Of a DNA stretch of 8,796 nt, positions 5,008 to 8,796 are shown piece by piece (the stretch's first letter is position 1; every line of letters starts with the position of its first letter). The notes beneath the pieces were generated by a model. It was not told the DNA's origin and ran no database searches. It saw nothing but the letters and a program-made list of their open reading frames with translations. The stretch comes from a bacterium (GTDB lineage: Bacteria > Patescibacteriota > Saccharimonadia > Saccharimonadales > UBA4665). The position numbers were made by a program, and so were the translations under genes. The DNA is taken from NCBI GenBank assembly GCA_021804315.1, contig JAJZHX010000014.1:1-8796 (forward strand), written 5' to 3'.

Positions 5008-5889
5008 TTATTGTTGAAGGATCTCACTAATATTAGCTTTAGATTCTATCAATCTCTTTACTCCTATTCCGCTAGATTCTAGTAGCATTATCATCGATCT
5101 GGATGGATGGAACGGATCAGCATGATCTAGGGCTGGATTATTTATTCTTAAGCTTTCGACTAAAGCTTGCGTATCTAAGCTATCGTTTCTGCGAGGTGGC
5201 TGCCCTGCGGCGTCAGTTGCAGATGCCAATAATGATAGTACTACTGAACCTACGTGATATGCTTCTAACTCATCGCGCAGAGCTTTCATATCTGCTTCAT
5301 GCTGTGATGAGTACCCTGTTATTGGGTTTTTTTCTATTTGGCAGACATGTGCTAATTCATGAAATAGAGCAGCTGCGTTAGACACTGGATCATGATTACT
5401 AACGTATACACATACCAATGGCCTAAAAGAAAACCTAACTACTTTCGCTATTTTATCGCTCTCAAAATTGAATCTTTCTTTAAACCTGTCCCCGCTAACC
5501 AAAGCGCCCTCGCTGTAAGTTGCTGCACGTATATTTTCTCTAAAACCATAACTTCTACCTATAGATGCACTTTGTTCTTGTAGTCGCTCAATTAGTCTTA
5601 CTATTATTTCTGGAGAGTAAGTTCTTGGGTGCAAATCTTGGATTGTTGTTTCTGCGGCTACTATTTGAGTAGTTGAAAACTGGCTAGTTCCTTGATCAAA
5701 AACAATTGATTCACCCCTATTTAGTATTAGTAACGGGATACAATCTGGGTCTAATAGCTCGGGTGTGGAACTAGCATCGCTTGCTGAAAAAACTGGCACT
5801 AGTCTATCTAGCCTACATGAAAGATCTGTAGCTCTTTGAGCAAGGTCGTCTGTTATAGATGCTTCGTCTAAGAATGCTCTTGATGTCAA
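5008..5889 (-). CDS. HExxH putative zinc-dependent protein, 5' end possibly frameshifted
   Basis: A 293-residue, predicted soluble protein. The only clear motif is the zincin metal site NAAALFHELAHVCQ (H177, E178, H181), followed about 26 residues later by DELEAYH (E207 or E209), a suitable third zinc ligand. Peptidase activity is therefore likely, but the substrate is unknown and I do not recognise the family. The frame is bounded by TAG only 3 bp before the TTG used as start, whose nearby GAGG is too close to serve. A better start is ATG 5936-5938, 4 bp after the upstream gene's stop and behind GGGGATTT, but it is in another frame (MPETIDKVGFVDSTLEVDIK, stop at 5813). Removing one base in 5815-5892 would join the two frames. 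Its position behind the DRE-TIM enzyme gene suggests one operon and a related job. Confidence 0.7.
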   Translation of the reverse strand: MTSRAFLDEASITDDLAQRATDLSCRLDRLVPVFSASDASSTPELLDPDCIPLLILNRGESIVFDQGTSQFSTTQIVAAETTIQDLHPRTYSPEIIVRLIERLQEQSASIGRSYGFRENIRAATYSEGALVSGDRFKERFNFESDKIAKVVRFSFRPLVCVYVSNHDPVSNAAALFHELAHVCQIEKNPITGYSSQHEADMKALRDELEAYHVGSVVLSLLASATDAAGQPPRRNDSLDTQALVESLRINNPALDHADPFHPSRSMIMLLESSGIGVKRLIESKANISEILQQ

Positions 5890-5942
5890 CCTCTAAGGTG
5901 CTATCCACGAAGCCTACTTTATCTATCGTTTCAGGCATATCT

Positions 5943-6818
5943 TTAAATCCCCTTTGTTGTCGACGCATATTCTGGGCGAATAATACCGTTATTGTAGTGC
6001 GACATTGCTACATCAGGAAGGTCGCCTAATTTACGATTTATTTTAAAAAACAATCCAGCGATCTCTCTAGATATGGACTCGATTGCAACCCCTTTCCCAA
6101 TAAGCTGCGCTGCATCATCTATGCTCAATATTCCCGACCTGTCTCCAAGTCCAAATGCTGTTGCATCTAAGTCTATTTCTACAAGTCCTGCTAGCTCAGC
6201 ACACTTTAGGACAAGTTTCGCTTTGTCTTTGGCCCTTAGCTCCCCGTTATGTATGTGAAAACCAATTCTATGTCCGTTAGTATCAATTCCAGCAATAGTA
6301 CCGAAGAAACTCTCAATCCACTCTATGGACATTCTTCCGTTTGAGTCATTTATTGATATCACTTCTACTTCATCGTAGCTACTTAATGTTGCGACAGTTT
6401 CAATTACTTCTTCTACTCCATTTGATCCTGAACATTCTAGCCCCACACGTAGGGGTGCCCCATTTGTTCTGTCTTGTAGCTGCGTTAAGTCTGATCTTGC
6501 CGGTATATTTCCATGAAGTAAGGTTGTTGATACTAACGTCCAATCTGTGGAGTTAAGATCTGGCCTATCTGTAGGCTGAAAGTATTCTAATGGACCCACA
6601 TAGGCTTGGAGTTTTACGCCTTTGGCACCAAGAGCCTTTATTTTATCTAGGGCTTCGGGGGTTAAGCTGGGCGACCATGTAACTTCAAATCTATCCACTA
6701 GTCCAGAATCGTGTGCTAGCGTAACATACTCAATAGGACCGTACTGATCAATAAATATTGGCTTGCCAGCAGTCTGTAGGCCTTCTCGAAGTGTTGAATC
6801 CACTATATGAGTGATCAC
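5943..6818 (-). CDS. DRE-TIM metallolyase-family enzyme (HMGL/LeuA type)
   Basis: A 291-residue single TIM-barrel enzyme of the family containing HMG-CoA lyase and isopropylmalate, homocitrate and citramalate synthases, which make or break C-C bonds of 2- or 3-hydroxy acids using a divalent metal. The hallmark is at the N-terminus: VDSTLREGLQ, with D7, R11, E12 and Q15. H188 and H190 of FHIHNG match the metal-binding HxHN, although the usual Asp after Asn is Gly. ISINDSNGR (155-161) and DATAFGLGDRSG (218-229) correspond to the 'CDTxG' and 'NGLGERAG' segments. It lacks the C-terminal regulatory domain of LeuA, so an ordinary leucine-pathway role is unlikely; substrate unknown. The start is GTG (6816-6818) with AGGA about 8 bp upstream. 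It leads an operon with the HExxH gene and diverges from a kinase gene. Confidence 0.88.
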   Translation of the reverse strand: MITHIVDSTLREGLQTAGKPIFIDQYGPIEYVTLAHDSGLVDRFEVTWSPSLTPEALDKIKALGAKGVKLQAYVGPLEYFQPTDRPDLNSTDWTLVSTTLLHGNIPARSDLTQLQDRTNGAPLRVGLECSGSNGVEEVIETVATLSSYDEVEVISINDSNGRMSIEWIESFFGTIAGIDTNGHRIGFHIHNGELRAKDKAKLVLKCAELAGLVEIDLDATAFGLGDRSGILSIDDAAQLIGKGVAIESISREIAGLFFKINRKLGDLPDVAMSHYNNGIIRPEYASTTKGI

Positions 6819-6877
6819 GATTAGTTCCTGTCCGTGTTATATTAGTATAGTAAACCATTAATTATAAATTATGCAAT
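6819..6877. promoter_or_regulatory. Divergent control region between the lyase and kinase genes
   Basis: Only 59 bp separate the GTG of the minus-strand lyase from the ATG of the plus-strand kinase, so both promoters must lie here or overlap the coding ends. Toward the lyase there are -10-like TATACT (6844-6849) and TATAAC (6836-6841) and an AGGA ribosome binding site. Toward the kinase there is TATAAA (6863-6868), 9 bp before the ATG, and no Shine-Dalgarno sequence, again hinting at a leaderless message. No convincing -35 boxes are visible. Confidence 0.45.
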
Positions 6878-7819
6878 ATGGATAATTGCCAAGACAATCT
6901 AGAGAATATATTAAAAGACCTTGTTATCAAAAAGCTTGGAAAAGATGTTGATTACTTAACTAGAATGAATTCTAGCCGTGATAACTTAGTGTATTTAGAT
7001 AAAAAACAGAAATATATAATTAAGGTAAGTCTTGGAAAACCTCTTGAAGATATTAGAGAAGAAATTAGGCTCCTAGCATATTTAAGTGACAATAAATTCC
7101 CTTGCCCCAAAGTCGTCTATCAGTTTGAAATTCTATTCGAAGAGCGTGTATTTCCAGTAGTTGTTACAGAATATATCAAACATAAACCCATTGTTAGAGT
7201 AATGGATATATCGAGTTCGCAGATTAAGTTAGCTGCAGAGACGCTATGCAGGCTACATAGTCTGACTAGATCCTATTGCAAAATTTATAGCTACAGCCAA
7301 GTAAGGACATTTGATGAAGATATAGTTGCTCTAAAAACTGGTATTGAAGAAAAGAAATATACTGCTGCAAATAGTCATGATATACATAAAAGTTTATCTT
7401 GGGCGTTGGAATTTTTTGATAGCCAAAACGCAACTGGTGCGGAGTACGTATTGCATAATGATTATCGTTTTGGAAATGTGCTTTTTACTGAAGATGGTCA
7501 ACTAGCAAGTGTTATTGATTTTGATTGGGCAATTCGGTCATCATTTATTGTGAAGGACATTGCTCACTCTGCTCTAGAGTGGTCGTTTGAAGATGGGCAG
7601 AGTCTTAGTTTACTCAATTACAAACTATTTATAGATACATATATGAAAAATGCACTAGGATCTTTCACTGCGAGTTATAAAACTATAAGGGAGTGGGTAA
7701 TGTTTTCTGCGATTGCTGACGCCGCGCATTATTTCTTGTATAATCCAGATAGATTAGACAAAAAATTTGAATCATATATGTATGATAAATATGAATACTT
7801 CCGGGATCATGAAATATAA
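6878..7819 (+). CDS. APH/choline-kinase-type small-molecule kinase
   Basis: A 313-residue cytoplasmic kinase of the aminoglycoside/choline/homoserine kinase fold, which moves phosphate from ATP to a hydroxyl of a small molecule. The N-lobe has a nucleotide-binding strand pair with K49 in YIIKVS, a probable partner Glu in IREEIRLLAYL, and the hinge VTEYI (96-100). The C-lobe carries the catalytic loop VLHNDYRFGNVLF, with the HxDxxxxN residues H193, D195 and N200, and the metal-binding VIDFDWA (D214). All core residues are present, so it should be active. The substrate is unknown; resistance by drug phosphorylation is possible, but the overlap with a glycosyltransferase gene (11 bp) and the divergent lyase favour a biosynthetic role. 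ATG 6878 has no Shine-Dalgarno sequence. The gene looks more AT-rich by eye than the lyase gene opposite. Confidence 0.85.
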   Translation: MDNCQDNLENILKDLVIKKLGKDVDYLTRMNSSRDNLVYLDKKQKYIIKVSLGKPLEDIREEIRLLAYLSDNKFPCPKVVYQFEILFEERVFPVVVTEYIKHKPIVRVMDISSSQIKLAAETLCRLHSLTRSYCKIYSYSQVRTFDEDIVALKTGIEEKKYTAANSHDIHKSLSWALEFFDSQNATGAEYVLHNDYRFGNVLFTEDGQLASVIDFDWAIRSSFIVKDIAHSALEWSFEDGQSLSLLNYKLFIDTYMKNALGSFTASYKTIREWVMFSAIADAAHYFLYNPDRLDKKFESYMYDKYEYFRDHEI

Positions 7820-8796
7820 AAATTATATATTCGTATCTAACGATTTTGGTTTTGGACCTATTTCACGTTTGCATACTATAGCATCAGCTTTAGCAAGAAT
7901 TGATAGATCAGCAAATATCCGAATAGTTTCAAGTGGCAAAACTGACTACCTATTTAATAACTTAGATATAAAGTTTGACCTAATTGAAGATCTTAGAAGT
8001 GAAGAAGCTATCTTTCAATATATAGAAAAATATAACAATCTAGACACTCTTATTATTAGCAGTATGAATAGCTTCGCCATATACGTCGCAAGAACTAATA
8101 ATTATACTTGTGTGCTTTTGGATGGCCTTTATTGGTTCTGGAAAAATAGACCCCAGGCCTTTGAGCTCGCAGATATACAATATCGTTTTGTATTACCTTG
8201 GCTATTAGAAAAATTTCAGTCAGAAAAAACCGTTAAATATTTTGCTGGGCCTGTTGAGCGCTACGATTACCACACGAGCAATAAGGGCTCAAAGATGTTA
8301 ATTACCGTAAATGGTGTAGTTACACCTTTCTATAAACCTGAACATGACTCATACATAAAACTATTTATGGTGCTGGTAAACAATATTTGCGATAACTGTA
8401 GTGATTTAAGCGTGACTGGTAATAAGTCTATAAATATTTTGGCAAAGTCTTATTTAAGAGACGATATAAAATTCAACAACTACAGTAAGAGTGAGTATGC
8501 GAGATCATTGTATGCTGCTGACTCTGTATTATTAAATGGAGGCAGTAATTCGTTTTTGGAGACCATAGTAGCCAAGAAAGACTTTCTTTTTATTTTACCC
8601 TCAAATCAGAGTCAGTATGCGCTTATTGATCAAGTCGCACAGTATACTAATAAGCCTATTGACTTTTGGTGCCCAGCTTTAACAATTATAAAAAATCATG
8701 AAGAGATATTAGATATGGCTAACGAATCATCGGCGTTAGATTTTATGGCCAGTATTTTTGATACTATTCTGGCAGACAAACATCTTCTGAATAATA
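7809..8796 (+). CDS. GT-B-like glycosyltransferase, C-terminus beyond the window
   Basis: Starting at ATG 7809, which overlaps the kinase's last codons by 11 bp, the frame stays open for 329 codons to the window end. It begins KYKNYIFVSNDFGFGPISRL: a hydrophobic strand and then a Gly-rich loop (N11, D12, G14, G16, P17), as in the first Rossmann strand of GT-B enzymes. A new domain seems to begin at MLITVNGVVTPF (about 163). The segment NGGSNSFLETIVAKKDFLFI (243-262), followed by LPSNQSQYA, resembles the nucleotide-sugar-binding 'GG.(N/S)..E....G.P.l.iP....Q..(N/Y)A' motif. It would transfer a sugar from a nucleotide donor to an unknown acceptor. No signal peptide or membrane helix is seen. 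Close coupling to the kinase suggests sequential steps on one substrate. The family match is by motif only. Confidence 0.65.
   Translation, partial: MKYKNYIFVSNDFGFGPISRLHTIASALARIDRSANIRIVSSGKTDYLFNNLDIKFDLIEDLRSEEAIFQYIEKYNNLDTLIISSMNSFAIYVARTNNYTCVLLDGLYWFWKNRPQAFELADIQYRFVLPWLLEKFQSEKTVKYFAGPVERYDYHTSNKGSKMLITVNGVVTPFYKPEHDSYIKLFMVLVNNICDNCSDLSVTGNKSINILAKSYLRDDIKFNNYSKSEYARSLYAADSVLLNGGSNSFLETIVAKKDFLFILPSNQSQYALIDQVAQYTNKPIDFWCPALTIIKNHEEILDMANESSALDFMASIFDTILADKHLLNN

Noticed and set aside
5103..5583. Two plus-strand frames opposite the HExxH gene
   Set aside because: They are shadows of the minus-strand gene, with no start signals and atypical composition.
5886..5920. VDSTLEV in the ATG-5938 frame resembles the VDSTLREG motif of the lyase
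   Set aside because: The Arg and Gly of the motif are missing and nothing downstream looks like a second TIM barrel; probably coincidence.
6073..6556. Ser- and Leu-rich plus-strand frames opposite the DRE-TIM gene
   Set aside because: They are antisense to a gene whose catalytic motifs are unambiguous.
1..8796. CRISPR array, tRNA or rRNA genes, or use of TGA as a glycine codon (as in SR1/Gracilibacteria)
   Set aside because: No regularly spaced repeats or tRNA-like cloverleaf was seen, and the genes read through fully with TGA as a stop.

Overview
This is an AT-rich, gene-dense bacterial window with many small genes, two toxin-antitoxin modules, transposase and nuclease remnants, and frequent alternative (GTG, TTG) starts. 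All genes read with the ordinary bacterial code and TGA acts as a stop. Reduced gene sizes, a short 'MSLT...LPR' coiled-coil protein of a type I associate with Patescibacteria (CPR), and apparently leaderless promoters suggest a Saccharibacteria-like (TM7) genome. That assignment is an inference; there is no rRNA or other marker gene in the window.

Layout. 1-1261 is on the minus strand: the N-terminus of an unidentified protein running off the edge, a stand-alone GGDEF diguanylate cyclase, and a doubtful small ORF. 1262-1524 is non-coding and leads into a membrane-anchored leucine-rich-repeat protein (1525-2100, +). 2162-2834 is a PIN-toxin/ribbon-helix-helix-antitoxin operon on the minus strand with its promoter. 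2963-3544 is a broken IS3-like transposase. 3594-4231 is a second toxin-antitoxin operon on the plus strand (BrnT-like toxin, then CopG/BrnA-like antitoxin). 4241-4630 is a small cassette, a coiled-coil gene between two 18-bp direct repeats. 4665-4982 is a decayed Mrr-like restriction endonuclease. This stretch, about 2100-5000, reads as an accessory island.

From 5008 to the end lies a different unit. On the minus strand are a DRE-TIM (HMG-CoA lyase / isopropylmalate synthase type) enzyme and, directly after it, an HExxH putative metalloprotein whose 5' end looks frameshifted. Diverging from them on the plus strand are an APH/choline-kinase-type small-molecule kinase and, overlapping its stop, a GT-B-like glycosyltransferase that runs off the window. 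A carbon-carbon-bond enzyme, a kinase and a glycosyltransferase sharing one divergent control region look like a small pathway that builds or decorates a metabolite or glycan. The product cannot be read from this window.

The most interesting signals are this divergent cluster; the identical promoter geometry of the two toxin-antitoxin operons (TTGACA, 17 bp, -10, 6 bp, ATG, hence leaderless mRNAs), which also share a 12-bp motif in inverted orientation around the transposase remnant; the direct-repeat-bounded coiled-coil cassette; and the frameshifted start of the HExxH gene.
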